A stretch of 64,000 nucleotides of DNA. Source: Candidatus Chromulinivoraceae bacterium. GTDB taxonomy: Bacteria > Patescibacteriota > Saccharimonadia > Saccharimonadales > Saccharimonadaceae. Numbering within the stretch: position 1 is the first letter of the stretch; every line of letters starts with the position of its first letter. The translations under genes were made by a program, and so were the position numbers. The notes under the pieces are model-generated. The model did no database searches. It had not been told where the DNA came from and was given only the letters and a program-made list of their open reading frames with translations. Positions 55,401 to 63,882 of the stretch are shown piece after piece. The DNA lies in assembly GCA_035478595.1 (NCBI GenBank), contig DATIJL010000011.1, forward strand, positions 39,594 through 103,593, in the 5' to 3' direction.

Positions 55401-55523
55401 CATATCTTCAAATTCACGATCGTAAGCACCTTGTTCCTGATTGTGAAGATCGTGCGCGCTATCAGAGGCGGGATAGAACCGCTCGTCTGCCTCGGCATCG
55501 TTTTTATAACTCGCTACCACCAT
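52410..55523 (-). CDS. Giant T4SS-associated membrane protein with C-terminal double-psi beta-barrel
   Basis: 1037 residues. A charged cytoplasmic N-terminus (~1-95) is followed by a glycine-rich membrane segment (GLIIGLLGGTGIMGGTI, ~100-125), long helical regions, further hydrophobic stretches (ICGTYKLTNTILIAAKTIVL; MAGSAAGIFLAGYL), and a cysteine-containing outer region. The last ~130 residues resemble the RlpA/expansin double-psi beta-barrel: GASVFGGSLD, TAFAELANGTALGSIPDGT, VIATKEDIGAGGADING, RAIDLWWQTANLLGF. In RlpA this fold is a lytic transglycosylase. It follows the VirB4 gene by 12 nt and precedes the hydrolase. A TATAAT-like box 11 nt upstream may give an internal start. Confidence 0.7.
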   Translation of the reverse strand: MVVASYKNDAEADERFYPASDSAHDLHNQEQGAYDREFEDMAANYDQTTNSDQENANVAKTKNIDKTKEHEHDAGWKTDVSSEGGKKKPTTFFAQAKKKGPLGLIIGLLGGTGIMGGTIIGPAGLLIHLKEITTNMVDKMSSVVEARSNLIMKGRIFSTNATCTIKVRCRFSGLTDRQVQRLRIQGAEILDKDGKPLTKNTLGRYTGGKTLVLADGTKVEAKDYLKTISTKAEARDLSRSVFAPRWLSWNDKVSKKIRADKKLTTNPQWGEDEKTTQQKIVANESGESYNADNQKAPPATDANGKPLPPNQQPAQVDLGDAATNVNSEADQLKQAATAGDPIASIPTDPAAAATMTEDAISSPSGLKKAVGLLNPADFLVGICGTYKLTNTILIAAKTIVLVQAMRYAAQFLSTADKIKAGDAQPNDVEQPAKILETADQYGNTFGDSQTYSRAEYGKPTDVALGSSALGNGVIQVFAAVINWINANMGGAETVRGACSVVTNPFVQGVLSLSSFIPGEGALTGFITKLLSKEASTVARTTITNLVKSMAKDVVKKATDALTKDALKNAAKVATKEFLKMAGSAAGIFLAGYLTERYAIPYLARVISGTINSDINGVVAPDTIGNGLDATNQVTAQQRGMVPLSKDSAAAFNDFNNSSTATYVADMRAQSNPLNVNDPYSASNALASTFYTFASKIKNSSLLTAPAAILSSLNIGNLIGDSTALAADGNTSGDCNDTFLQSTQLALTMYCNPEMGFNDVGMLQSADPDTDVTQWMINNQQIDGNGDPVVGSDFAKFSTDCLDDSKQITDVGDEANQLPSHCYDVNANNTEEAKMFHLYVIDSGVVDGMDNPPTNSSTNTGSTVVNPAYIQVGNIPATGMVVGASVFGGSLDSGSGQWVENLADNGGNDLGDHGNHMTGVTAFAELANGTALGSIPDGTKIEIDYNGKKVIATKEDIGAGGADINGHKRAIDLWWQTANLLGFQTGTGVVTIHAVDPGTTVTPISSTGNPSLQNIGFTLSNLLTQVDYRLLSNRGFAL

Positions 55524-55535
55524 AAACTGTCACTA

Positions 55536-57437
55536 TTATACGCTATATTCGCCAGGATTCATGTATCCAGTTGTTGGGGGTTGTTGTGGACTTTGTGCTT
55601 GAAGAGGCGTCTGCGCTTGGATGGCTGCAGATGGGTTGGTTGTAATAAGTCCCTGTTCCGTTTGGCTAGCTACAATTTGGATATGAACATGGTTTTGTCC
55701 GGCAAAGAATAGACCTTGTCCGACTGGAAAGTTAGCAAGACGCTTTCGTTCTTCCTCAGTTAACTTAAATACATCCGATAATACGTCAACGGCGCTTGAT
55801 GATTGCTTTAATAAAAGCTGCATAGAAGAGTTGGCGACGATTGCCCGTCCCATCTTGCTACCCATAAAGTCCTCAACATCTTGAGTGATGGTTGTAAGGC
55901 CTAAGTAATACTTACGAGCACGCTTAGCAAGGCTAAAGAGGAAGTTTGCCGAGTCGTCATACTTCATGAGCTGCCAGGCCTCATCCACAATCAACATACG
56001 TTTGCGCTGTTCACTGCGTGTGATGTTCCAAATGTGGCTCAAAACAATATACATGGCAACTGGTCGGAGCTCGTCCTCGAGGTCACGAATATTAAAGACG
56101 ACCATGTGGTTATTGATATCAATGTTTGACTGCTGGGAGAAGATGCCTGCAAATGTCCCAGTGGTGTATTTGCGAAGACGTTGTGCGAGTGCTGGTCCTG
56201 TGCCGCCCATGTGAAGTAGCGTATCGTAGAGATCGGCAATTGTCGGAGGAACGGAGTTATGCGTAAGCGGATCACTGGTGATGCCAGCGCGGGCGTAAGT
56301 ATCAATCAACCCTTGGTCAAGATCAGCTTCTTCGGCTGGTGTGAGCGCAGACATCATTTGGCCGGCTGCGGTTGCCTGGCTACCACCCAACATAAGTCGG
56401 AACAAACCATGGAGTGTTACGAGGTTGGCGCGAAGTGCATCGTCGGCTTCGTCATTATCGATCACTCGAGGCAAGTCGAATGGATTAATTCGTGTATCGG
56501 CGTTAAGGCTCAAACGAATATAGCTACCTCCAACAGCATCGGAAAGTTTTTGATATTCATTTTCAGGGTCGATAATAAGCACGTCGGAGCCGATCATCAT
56601 ACTGCGAAGTGCCTCGAGCTTGACCGTAAACGACTTACCTGCACCAGACTTTGCAAATACAACCATATTGGCATTTTCAAGACTGAACCGGTCAAAGATG
56701 ACGAGACCATTATTGTGCATGTTAATACCGTAAAGAACGCCTTTTTCTTGGGTAAGGTCGGCACTGGTAAATGGAAAACTCGTAGAGATAGCACCAGTGT
56801 TCATATTGCGGCGAATCTGAAGCTGGTCTGACATCTGTGGGATAGTACTGTTGAGACCCTGCTCCTGCTGACTTGAAGCGACCTTACTAAAGATAAGCTG
56901 TTGCCCAAAGAGTGTTTCGATCTTGTGTTGTACAAATCCAAGTTCATCCATGCTATCTGCATACAATGTGACGTAGAGGCCAAAACGGAAAAAACGTTCA
57001 GCGCCAACCTGTAGTTGATCTCGGAGTTCTTCGGCGTCCTGTAAGGCCGCCTCAAGACCAGGGTCTCGCGTACGACCCTTCTCGCTGTTGATTGACATAC
57101 TTGCTTCAAGTTGAGTTACCTTCTTGCGAAGATTGTTAAGCACGACTTGGCTCTCAACTGGGTAGATAAACATACTAATGTCGAGCACTTCATCTATGTT
57201 GATGAGTGAACTTAACCAACCGGTATAGATTTGGCGAGGATATCCATAAATATAAAGCGTACGACCGTATTTAGTACCAAGACGAAAATGACTCGAATGA
57301 ATTTCAAGACTACTTGGTGCAATCAGGTCTCGTAGGGTTGTCATGCCCTTCAAGAAGGCCTGTTCTACCTCGGCTTGTTCACGTGCACGTTGTTGCGCGG
57401 CAATATCAACTGGATCAAGTTTTTTCTTATTAGCCAT
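55536..57437 (-). CDS. VirB4-family type IV secretion ATPase
   Basis: 633 residues. An N-terminal CagE/VirB4-like region (~30-240, with a coiled stretch ~95-145) is followed by a RecA-type motor: Walker A AKSGAGKSF (262-270), Walker B MLIVDEAWQLM (481-491), and TITQDVEDFMGSKMG (516-530). A Pro/Gln-rich tail ends the protein. VirB4 powers pilus assembly and substrate transfer in type IV systems. It starts 2 nt after the stop of the TraC-like gene, and its frame is open upstream of its ATG, so a frameshift could fuse them. Confidence 0.92.
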   Translation of the reverse strand: MANKKKLDPVDIAAQQRAREQAEVEQAFLKGMTTLRDLIAPSSLEIHSSHFRLGTKYGRTLYIYGYPRQIYTGWLSSLINIDEVLDISMFIYPVESQVVLNNLRKKVTQLEASMSINSEKGRTRDPGLEAALQDAEELRDQLQVGAERFFRFGLYVTLYADSMDELGFVQHKIETLFGQQLIFSKVASSQQEQGLNSTIPQMSDQLQIRRNMNTGAISTSFPFTSADLTQEKGVLYGINMHNNGLVIFDRFSLENANMVVFAKSGAGKSFTVKLEALRSMMIGSDVLIIDPENEYQKLSDAVGGSYIRLSLNADTRINPFDLPRVIDNDEADDALRANLVTLHGLFRLMLGGSQATAAGQMMSALTPAEEADLDQGLIDTYARAGITSDPLTHNSVPPTIADLYDTLLHMGGTGPALAQRLRKYTTGTFAGIFSQQSNIDINNHMVVFNIRDLEDELRPVAMYIVLSHIWNITRSEQRKRMLIVDEAWQLMKYDDSANFLFSLAKRARKYYLGLTTITQDVEDFMGSKMGRAIVANSSMQLLLKQSSSAVDVLSDVFKLTEEERKRLANFPVGQGLFFAGQNHVHIQIVASQTEQGLITTNPSAAIQAQTPLQAQSPQQPPTTGYMNPGEYSV

Positions 57438-57439
57438 GG

Positions 57440-58318
57440 CTACATTCCCCCTTCTTGTAGGTGTGGTCGTGGAGCTTCGCCGTGGCCCTTTTGTACATAG
57501 GTGCCTGTAACATCCTCGAAATCACCAAGTGGTTCACGTACGGCGGTGTCTGGATTGTACATATTATAATAAAGTTCGCCTAGCTCCTTGGTGTTAAGCT
57601 GAACACTTTTTACGCCAAGCTGAAATAATCCACTCGTTACCGAATCGACACGGTTTTTAATTTCATCCTTAGATTTATCGTAGGTAACCTTGTCAATTTT
57701 AGTCGCTGTTGTCTGTTGCTTTACAAACAATTTACCAAAGATACCTTTGCTATCTTTAATAACGTTATTAAGATCGCCCGCTGGAAAGTATGGAATGATG
57801 ACGAAAAAGCTTTTATCCATAATGTTAGCTTCTTGGCTAAGAACGTCAATGAAGTTAATGTAGTCATCCATAAGTACGTTAAGGAGCATGTTATCTTGTG
57901 AACGACGAATAGTGGCGAGGCGGTCAATGTATGGACCAATATCAACTCGTTGAGAACGAACAAAAATTTGTACCGGGAAATACAGTGCGTTTAGAAAGTT
58001 TTGGTAACTGAACTCAACACCTTCCCTTTCGCGTGAGCTCATAAGGTCGAAGTTGATTGATTTACAAGCAACTACAGCCCTAAAGCTGCCGTCGCTCATA
58101 ATAACCATGCCATCGCGAATCTCAGAAATAAGGAGGCTGTTCTGTGTCGTATTTTGTTGGACTGGTGGTTTCGGTGTGTCGGCAGAAGAATCAACACCTG
58201 CTGGTTGCGAGCCCATAGGCCCATGTGGAAATCCCTGCGCAGGCATGTTGGATACAGCAGGATTTGGCTGCTGAGGTAGACTTGGCGCATTTTGCGGTTG
58301 TTGGTTAATTGGTGGCAC
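57440..58318 (-). CDS. TraC-like / VirB4 N-terminal domain protein
   Basis: 292 residues from a GTG start. A low-complexity Pro/Gln-rich N-terminus (~1-55) precedes a domain found at the N-terminus of TraC/VirB4 proteins: LISEIRDGMVIMSDGSFRAV, SREREGVEFSYQNFLNAL, FPVQIFVRSQRVDIGPYID. No Walker motifs are present. In many Gram-positive systems this domain and the ATPase are one protein; here they are two adjacent genes. The stop is 4 nt past a G5 tract (57447-57451). Confidence 0.8.
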   Translation of the reverse strand: MPPINQQPQNAPSLPQQPNPAVSNMPAQGFPHGPMGSQPAGVDSSADTPKPPVQQNTTQNSLLISEIRDGMVIMSDGSFRAVVACKSINFDLMSSREREGVEFSYQNFLNALYFPVQIFVRSQRVDIGPYIDRLATIRRSQDNMLLNVLMDDYINFIDVLSQEANIMDKSFFVIIPYFPAGDLNNVIKDSKGIFGKLFVKQQTTATKIDKVTYDKSKDEIKNRVDSVTSGLFQLGVKSVQLNTKELGELYYNMYNPDTAVREPLGDFEDVTGTYVQKGHGEAPRPHLQEGGM

Positions 58319-58351
58319 TTCCCACTCTTTCCTGCCTCTAGTTAATAAGGT

Positions 58352-59338
58352 TTAGCGTAACGATATAACAACTTCCTCCTCGGGGAGTTTCTCTTCCTTT
58401 TGGTGGATGCGGTTTGCCTCGTGCGCAATTGTCTCTATCGACAAATCGGAGTTATTTGCAAGGTTTATTATATCAGGCGACACTATAGTTTCGCTAGTGG
58501 TTGTTTCAATGGGTGGTGCTTGCGGTGCAAGTACTGTAGGAATACTCGGCTGAATAGTCGCCACTACAGGTGCTGGTTGCTCAGGCTGAGGTTTTGTACC
58601 GAGGGGGTTAATAACAGACTGGTGAATTGACGTTGGGTATGGATTATATGTCAAACGGGGTTCGTCTGTGGTTGGAGCTGTAGGAGTAAGATTTGCGTAC
58701 GGATCTACAGTCGGTGCTGCAATGATGGGCACAGTAGGTGTAGGAGCCTGAGTGGTTTGACGCATACGTTCAATCATATCTTGACGCCTCCGTACATCGG
58801 ATTGGTTAATCATTGAATCAAAAGATTGCGCAACGCCACTACTAGCATCAAGTACGTCCTCTTGTTGCTGCGCTTCATAGTACGCGTCATTTTGCATTGC
58901 GCTATTGGTGTCGATGCCTCGGACTGCCCATCCTTCAGTATCAACGATGTTAGCAAGGTAGGACAACCGCTGTTGCGCTTCTGTTTCAGATAAATCTTTT
59001 GCGCGTTTTATCTCAATCACCTTCGGTGCTGTTATCTCAACGAGTGATTGTATACCGTCGGGCTGCCATAAGCGTCTGCGTGGTTTTAAGTAAAATGACA
59101 CCACGGCAGCTAGATAGATTTCCATTGGCTGGTCCTTCTTGAGCGGCAACGCGAGCGCCCCAAACAATACGACAATTGGAAGTGGGATGATCGCGAGCGG
59201 AATGAATAGTCGACTCAACCCCCATCCTATCGCAATAGAGATGGCGACGATGATCAAGTAAATAAACTGACGAAAACTGAATGGTCCAATCAGCTTGTCG
59301 TCAGCTTCAACGTCTTGTGGTACTTTATAGACGGCCAT
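58352..59338 (-). CDS. PrgI-family membrane protein
   Basis: 328 residues. The first ~100 match the PrgI family: VYKVPQDVEADDKLIGPFSF, two membrane helices (~25-70), and FYLKPRRRLWQPDG. The rest is a long Pro/Thr/Gln-rich cytoplasmic tail with low complexity (~190-300). PrgI is a membrane component of Gram-positive type IV systems, comparable to VirB3. It lies between the VirB6-like and TraC-like genes, the usual order. AAGGT precedes the ATG. Confidence 0.85.
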   Translation of the reverse strand: MAVYKVPQDVEADDKLIGPFSFRQFIYLIIVAISIAIGWGLSRLFIPLAIIPLPIVVLFGALALPLKKDQPMEIYLAAVVSFYLKPRRRLWQPDGIQSLVEITAPKVIEIKRAKDLSETEAQQRLSYLANIVDTEGWAVRGIDTNSAMQNDAYYEAQQQEDVLDASSGVAQSFDSMINQSDVRRRQDMIERMRQTTQAPTPTVPIIAAPTVDPYANLTPTAPTTDEPRLTYNPYPTSIHQSVINPLGTKPQPEQPAPVVATIQPSIPTVLAPQAPPIETTTSETIVSPDIINLANNSDLSIETIAHEANRIHQKEEKLPEEEVVISLR

Positions 59339-59387
59339 ATAACCTTAAGTATAACATTTAGATGACGCAAATTTGAATGATACTAGG

Positions 59388-62156
59388 TTAAAGCATACTG
59401 AGGTCTTCGACCTCTGATTTGTTCTTGCTGATCTGACCAGCGTAACGTGAATTTGTGAGTGCTTCGCTGGCGTTTTTACTGAGGTTCGTATTGTCAGTTG
59501 TATGTGCAGGATCAGCGGCAACGCTGGCGATAAATGCAAGCTCATCCTTGTCGCCATTAGCAATTTTATCAACGGAGTAGGCATTTTTATTGATTGCAGT
59601 AACGGCAAGTTCTGTGCTATTTGGTGCCGAGATTTTTACTGTATCGCCGGTTGCTGGATCGATTTGAGGTTTGCCGGTTGCTGGATCGATCTTGTCGTTT
59701 CCGTGCTGACGAATATCATTGAGTGCGCTTTGACTAACGTAGGTTGGTTTCTCCTTAGAGGATGCCAGACTATCAGCAAAAGCAATGCGTGTTTTTTCGT
59801 CCATACCACCGGCTGAATCGAGTAGTTTATTGACACCTTCGGTATCATGGGAGTTAATGACACGCTGCATTGCAGCTATCTTCACCGCAGACTCAGCCCC
59901 ATCTAGACCAGCTGCGGATCCACCTTGTGATAGCTTTCGTGCATCCTCGCGACTAACGTTAAGATTTGTCATGACAACATTTGCTGCTGAAATTTCGTCT
60001 GCTTCAATCTTTGCTTTGATGTTAACGGCACCCGCAAGAGCACGCATTTCCGCACCAGCGCCTCCACCTTGCGCAAGTTTACCGACAAATTTTGGATCAT
60101 TTTGCGCAAGTGTTGCAATGTAGTTAGCATCGGCACGTTTTAATTCGTTTTTGCGATTTTGAAGTACTGCCGCTCGTTGAGAAGATCGTCGTACGGCGAC
60201 GCCTTTTCCTGGGAGACTACGATAACCTGTCATACCTTTAAGCTTGCGATATTCTTGACGGTTCTCACGATATCCAGCGGCGCCTTTACGCATACGGTCG
60301 AAAGGACCCTTATTTGGATTATTGACAAAGCCACCGATCTTACCAAGAACACCAGTCGTAGTTTTCATGAGCACCGGTGTGATAGCTAGCGGAATAACAG
60401 TTACTCCCGCTGCCATAATATGAAGAACCATTACCATAAAACCGCTAGTTGGGTTTGTACTTTGCGTGGTTGATGCCTGCATAAGAACACTGGACGCAAG
60501 AGAGCTCGCTCCGAACACGACAGCTATAATTGGAAACATCATAAGAAGAGAGGTGAAGAGTTCTCTCCATTTTTTAAACCAGCTCTCTGTATTTGGCAAC
60601 AGGTATGCGACAAATGCTAGAGGTGAAATAACTACCAAAAGAATGATGATTGCTTGTCGGGCGGTAAGTACGATAACAACCGTTATAACGGCGAGGAGCG
60701 CCATGAGTAGAATTGGAACTAGAACGGAAAGTCCTGCGTATAGCACCGCAACCGCTACCGTACCCGCAATAACGCTAACAGTAAGTGCATCCCATCCCGG
60801 ACTTCCTGTTTTAGTGAAGTCTTGTCCTGAAACGTACAATTGTTTGCCGGCTCCCTCGAGGAGACCCTTAAGTGAACTACCGAGGATATTGGAAACATCA
60901 ACAGCAATGGCGCATATCCAGTAGGATACGTTTACAAGAATAGCTGCAATAATAATGCGAGGTAATAACTTTTTAATTCCGTAGTTACTTACTCCAAAGC
61001 CGGTAATTTGCGCATATATAATAACGAGAAATGCAATAACAAATGCCACATTTGCAAAGTTACGCATAATTGACCATGCTTGATACATAGCACTACCGGT
61101 GCCTGTGTCGAGGGCGGGTGTAGTAAGCATATCGCTCACGACACCATATGCTTGATCTGTTACCTGTGACATAAAACGCATAACTGGACAAACAATCCAA
61201 CCTATTCCTGAAATAGTACACGTCGGTGGGCTATCATTACCGCCATTATTCGGATTTGTCGTAGGGGTCGATGCTTGTGATTGCGGGTGTGTTTTTACAT
61301 AGGCGGCGTATGCTGATGCATACTGCGTCGAATGTTTAGCTAAGTCTCCACACGATACTTCTAACCAGTTAAAGTTATCAGGGTAGTTCATTAGCATAGC
61401 TTTTTTGCCATGATCTGGAACGTTGTAGTATACCTGTGTTACACCCCCGCTACTATCAACAACATTATAAATACTGTCATGATATTGAGCGGCAACCGAC
61501 GGAGTTGCGAGTGGCCCTCCAACGTTAGCAATCGCACTCCCCTTACAGAAGGTGGTCATCGTCTCCATAACGTCAAGATATCTCTGGGCGTCATTCCAAC
61601 CACCCGTTGGCGGTGCTGAAGCATTCGTTCTGTGCGCATCAAGGTTTGCGTATACCTTATTTTTGTCACCACCAATATTTTTATCTGTAAAATCACTCTG
61701 TTTAGGATCAGTGAGGCAATCTTGGCCATCGGTGCGCACCAATCCCATCGCGCAGGCGAGCTTCACGTTGTCTAAAAGACCAAGTGCTTTTGCTGGATTG
61801 TAGCTAATGAGGTCGTAACAACTAATGTAGTCGTCTGCGTTCCCCCAAACCAAAATTCCAGGACGCACTTCGTTTGTGTCTGCAAACCAGGGGCCTTGAG
61901 CGGCGTGCTTTGCAGTTAGTGTATCTCCGGAACCATCTACCAAATTATTGCCGCCACCCGATGTAAGGCAGAGTGCTAATGAAGTACGAAACTCGCTGGC
62001 GACGGCATCCGCCAGAACTTCAGGAGCTGCATATAATGTCGCTGGGTCTGCGGCTGCATGAGTCTCGGCATAGTTAACAAAAAGATTGGCAAACACAGAA
62101 CAAAGCACTACGGCGAGTAGCAAGTAACCCTTTATGCTTTTACCTAGTCTTTTCAT
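59388..62156 (-). CDS. VirB6/TrbL-like polytopic membrane protein
   Basis: 922 residues from ATG 62156 (an in-frame ATG at 62180 would put eight polar residues before the signal helix). A signal helix (~5-35) precedes an outside domain of ~290 residues with cysteines. Then come seven or eight membrane helices (~340-620), with RQAIIILLVVISPLAFVAYL and NTESWFKKWRELFTSLLMMF, typical of VirB6/TrbL-like channels. The last ~280 residues are charged, helical and cytoplasmic. It is the likely membrane channel of the machine. Confidence 0.8.
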   Translation of the reverse strand: MKRLGKSIKGYLLLAVVLCSVFANLFVNYAETHAAADPATLYAAPEVLADAVASEFRTSLALCLTSGGGNNLVDGSGDTLTAKHAAQGPWFADTNEVRPGILVWGNADDYISCYDLISYNPAKALGLLDNVKLACAMGLVRTDGQDCLTDPKQSDFTDKNIGGDKNKVYANLDAHRTNASAPPTGGWNDAQRYLDVMETMTTFCKGSAIANVGGPLATPSVAAQYHDSIYNVVDSSGGVTQVYYNVPDHGKKAMLMNYPDNFNWLEVSCGDLAKHSTQYASAYAAYVKTHPQSQASTPTTNPNNGGNDSPPTCTISGIGWIVCPVMRFMSQVTDQAYGVVSDMLTTPALDTGTGSAMYQAWSIMRNFANVAFVIAFLVIIYAQITGFGVSNYGIKKLLPRIIIAAILVNVSYWICAIAVDVSNILGSSLKGLLEGAGKQLYVSGQDFTKTGSPGWDALTVSVIAGTVAVAVLYAGLSVLVPILLMALLAVITVVIVLTARQAIIILLVVISPLAFVAYLLPNTESWFKKWRELFTSLLMMFPIIAVVFGASSLASSVLMQASTTQSTNPTSGFMVMVLHIMAAGVTVIPLAITPVLMKTTTGVLGKIGGFVNNPNKGPFDRMRKGAAGYRENRQEYRKLKGMTGYRSLPGKGVAVRRSSQRAAVLQNRKNELKRADANYIATLAQNDPKFVGKLAQGGGAGAEMRALAGAVNIKAKIEADEISAANVVMTNLNVSREDARKLSQGGSAAGLDGAESAVKIAAMQRVINSHDTEGVNKLLDSAGGMDEKTRIAFADSLASSKEKPTYVSQSALNDIRQHGNDKIDPATGKPQIDPATGDTVKISAPNSTELAVTAINKNAYSVDKIANGDKDELAFIASVAADPAHTTDNTNLSKNASEALTNSRYAGQISKNKSEVEDLSML

Positions 62157-62213
62157 ATAAGTTATGTTTACATTAAACACTAGCAGAAACGAAAAAGCTA
62201 GTCGATGAGATAC

Positions 62214-62247
62214 AAAAAACAGGCCCTACTTTAAGGCCTGTTTTTTC
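62214..62247 (-). terminator. Strong intrinsic terminator (works on both strands)
   Basis: A long inverted repeat built on ACAGGCC/GGCCTGT (about 12 bp with the flanking A and T runs) with an 8-10 nt loop, and T runs on either strand. It follows the 286-residue anchored protein gene and separates it, at least in part, from the VirB6-like gene. Confidence 0.85.
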
Positions 62248-62265
62248 GAATGAAAGACTATAGTT

Positions 62266-63126
62266 CTATGACGTTGCTCGTGGTCCCCAGTCCAAAAAGG
62301 TATTAGCCCCATTTTGTGTGTTAATATCAAATCCAACTGGGAAATCTTGACTTGTGTTGTTTCCAGTAGATTTTGAGTAAGTCTCGGTTGCGGTGATTGT
62401 TGCATTAACGTGTGTATCGTCGTTGACTTTCATCCAGTCAAAGAACTTGCCGGTAATCTCCATTTTGTAGTCTTGTTCGTTTTGTGGTTGACTGTGTGTC
62501 CATGCATATCCAGTAAGAGCCTGCGCGTGAAGACTCTTCATGTCTTCACCAAGGGTAGAGTATTGAGCTCCTGTAAGGGCTGTGCTATATGCTTCGTCAT
62601 AGAGAGCAACCACTTGTTGCATGTTATACATACCGTCCTGAGTTACCTCGGATTTATTAAGCCCGGAGTTAACCCACTCGTTTAATAGGTTGGGTACTTT
62701 TTGAGCAGCTTCAAGTCCAGTAGGAGCTTCAAACTCCTTCTGAATAGCTGCGACAAATGCCGTCTCGCCTGTATAAGTATTGCCCTGATCGCGGAATACG
62801 TAACTGTCGGCGGTGATCTCTAGGGTTACTGGAGCTGTTTCAGCTGGAGAAGATGGCGTAGTAGATGCTGTTTCTCCCGGAGTTGCGGAAGCTGTAGCTG
62901 CGGGGCGCTGCCCTTCTTTACTACTATTATGATTACTTGTAGCGCCTACTCCTGCCGCAATACCGGCTGCAAGTGCAGTGGCGGCAGCAACACCACCTAC
63001 TGTTCGCTTAAGCCATGTTGGCCAACCGTGTCCATTGTTTTCAATTGACTGTGGAACGTAGTCAGGAATAACCTCTGGCTGTCCTTCTTGTTGTATTCGT
63101 CGGGTCTGGTAATCTCGTTCTGTCAT
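62266..63126 (-). CDS. Membrane-anchored hypothetical protein at head of secretion cluster
   Basis: 286 residues from ATG 63126, which has GAGGA 10 nt upstream; a GTG at 63147 lies over that site and is less likely. A cytoplasmic N-terminus (~1-38) is followed by one glycine/alanine-rich membrane helix (~40-62), a Ser/Thr/Pro linker, and an outside domain (~95-286; TLEITADSYVFRDQGNTYTG; DYKMEITGKFFDWMKVNDD). No family is recognised. Its promoter is strong and a terminator follows, so it may be expressed at a higher level than the machine genes. Confidence 0.65.
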   Translation of the reverse strand: MTERDYQTRRIQQEGQPEVIPDYVPQSIENNGHGWPTWLKRTVGGVAAATALAAGIAAGVGATSNHNSSKEGQRPAATASATPGETASTTPSSPAETAPVTLEITADSYVFRDQGNTYTGETAFVAAIQKEFEAPTGLEAAQKVPNLLNEWVNSGLNKSEVTQDGMYNMQQVVALYDEAYSTALTGAQYSTLGEDMKSLHAQALTGYAWTHSQPQNEQDYKMEITGKFFDWMKVNDDTHVNATITATETYSKSTGNNTSQDFPVGFDINTQNGANTFLDWGPRATS

Positions 63127-63180
63127 AATGACGGGTTCCTCGCGCACTTATGTGGGCACTTAAAACGATTTGTAATGTTT

Positions 63181-63208
63181 ATTATATACCCAAATTACTA
63201 AAAAGCAA
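63181..63208 (-). promoter_or_regulatory. Sigma-70-type promoter of the secretion cluster
   Basis: On the minus strand: TTGCTT (-35, 63203-63208), a 16-nt spacer, and TATAAT (-10, 63181-63186). The leader to ATG 63126 is about 48 nt and contains GAGGA. Confidence 0.7.
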
Positions 63209-63346
63209 GGTGTCTAATATATTTTACATACACTACATATGGTGTGTGTAGGTTTTACTCAAGATAAGGCAATGTGTGTATATTATGTGTTGACGAGTTC
63301 GCTGGGAGGCTAGAATAATGATTTGGCTATAATCTAAAATAACTTA

Positions 63347-63370
63347 CCCCTCGCCGTTTCCGACGAGGGG
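63347..63370 (-). terminator. Hairpin after frameshifted gene, possible terminator
   Basis: CCCCTCG (63347-63353) pairs with CGAGGGG (63364-63370) across a 10-nt loop. On the minus strand it is followed by TAAGTTATTTT, only weakly T-rich. It lies 29 nt past the stop at 63399. A second GC-rich stem (CCCGA-CTC-TCGGG, about 63375-63387) sits beside it. Confidence 0.45.
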
Positions 63371-63398
63371 GCACCCGACTCTCGGGCGGCTTGTGTAT

Positions 63399-63844
63399 TC
63401 ACTCTTTGTCAACGAATCGCCGCCACTCATCAGGAAGAGTATACCCGGCCTTATGAGCGAAGTTAGGAAGTTGCTGAACGAATTGATAGAGCTGGTTTGC
63501 GTCAAGTCGCTGTTCGTCAACATCTCCAAGCTTATTGATGGGTGCGAGGGTTACGGTTCGGTACGTGTTAGCACGGCGTGCGTGAAGGATGACTTCCACG
63601 CTTGTGGTGACATATACTTTCCATTCACCGTCGTACTCGCTGTTCACTTCCCAGGCAATGATCTGTCGACCATCAATGTTCAGTCGCTCATATTGCTTAG
63701 GGGGGTAACGCGAGCATGGGCTACAACCTGTGGCATGGCCATCCTGGCAGCAGTTGCCCAGCGGTTATACTGCTTGACCAGCTTTGCATCGCGAGCGATA
63801 CGAGCTATTTCCTCTTGGGCTGTGTAATAAGCCTCGAAGTCCAT
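63399..63844 (-). pseudogene. Unknown gene broken by a one-base deletion in a C tract
   Basis: ATG 63844 (AGGA 6 nt upstream) opens MDFEAYYTAQEEIARIARDA; this frame ends soon after VVAHARVTPLSNMSD. The other frame continues without a gap as KQYERLNIDGRQIIAWEV and on to TLPDEWRRFVDKE. Adding one C to the six-C run (G run at 63700-63705 on the plus strand) joins them into a ~148-residue protein. No family is recognised; it looks soluble and mixed alpha/beta. The break may be a true mutation, a phase-variable tract, or a base-call error. It lies next to an IS30 element. Confidence 0.65.
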
Positions 63845-63882
63845 CATCCGTCCTTTGTCCCTAAACTTAACTCTGAAGTGCG

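Noticed and set aside
55140..55712. 190-residue plus-strand ORF
   Set aside because: It lies opposite the giant membrane protein and VirB4 genes, is rich in Cys and Phe, and has no family pattern.
58670..58760. CRISPR-like or tandem repeats in the PrgI gene tail
   Set aside because: The repetitive look comes from Pro/Thr/Gln-rich coding sequence; there are no regular repeat-spacer units, and I saw no CRISPR array elsewhere in the window.
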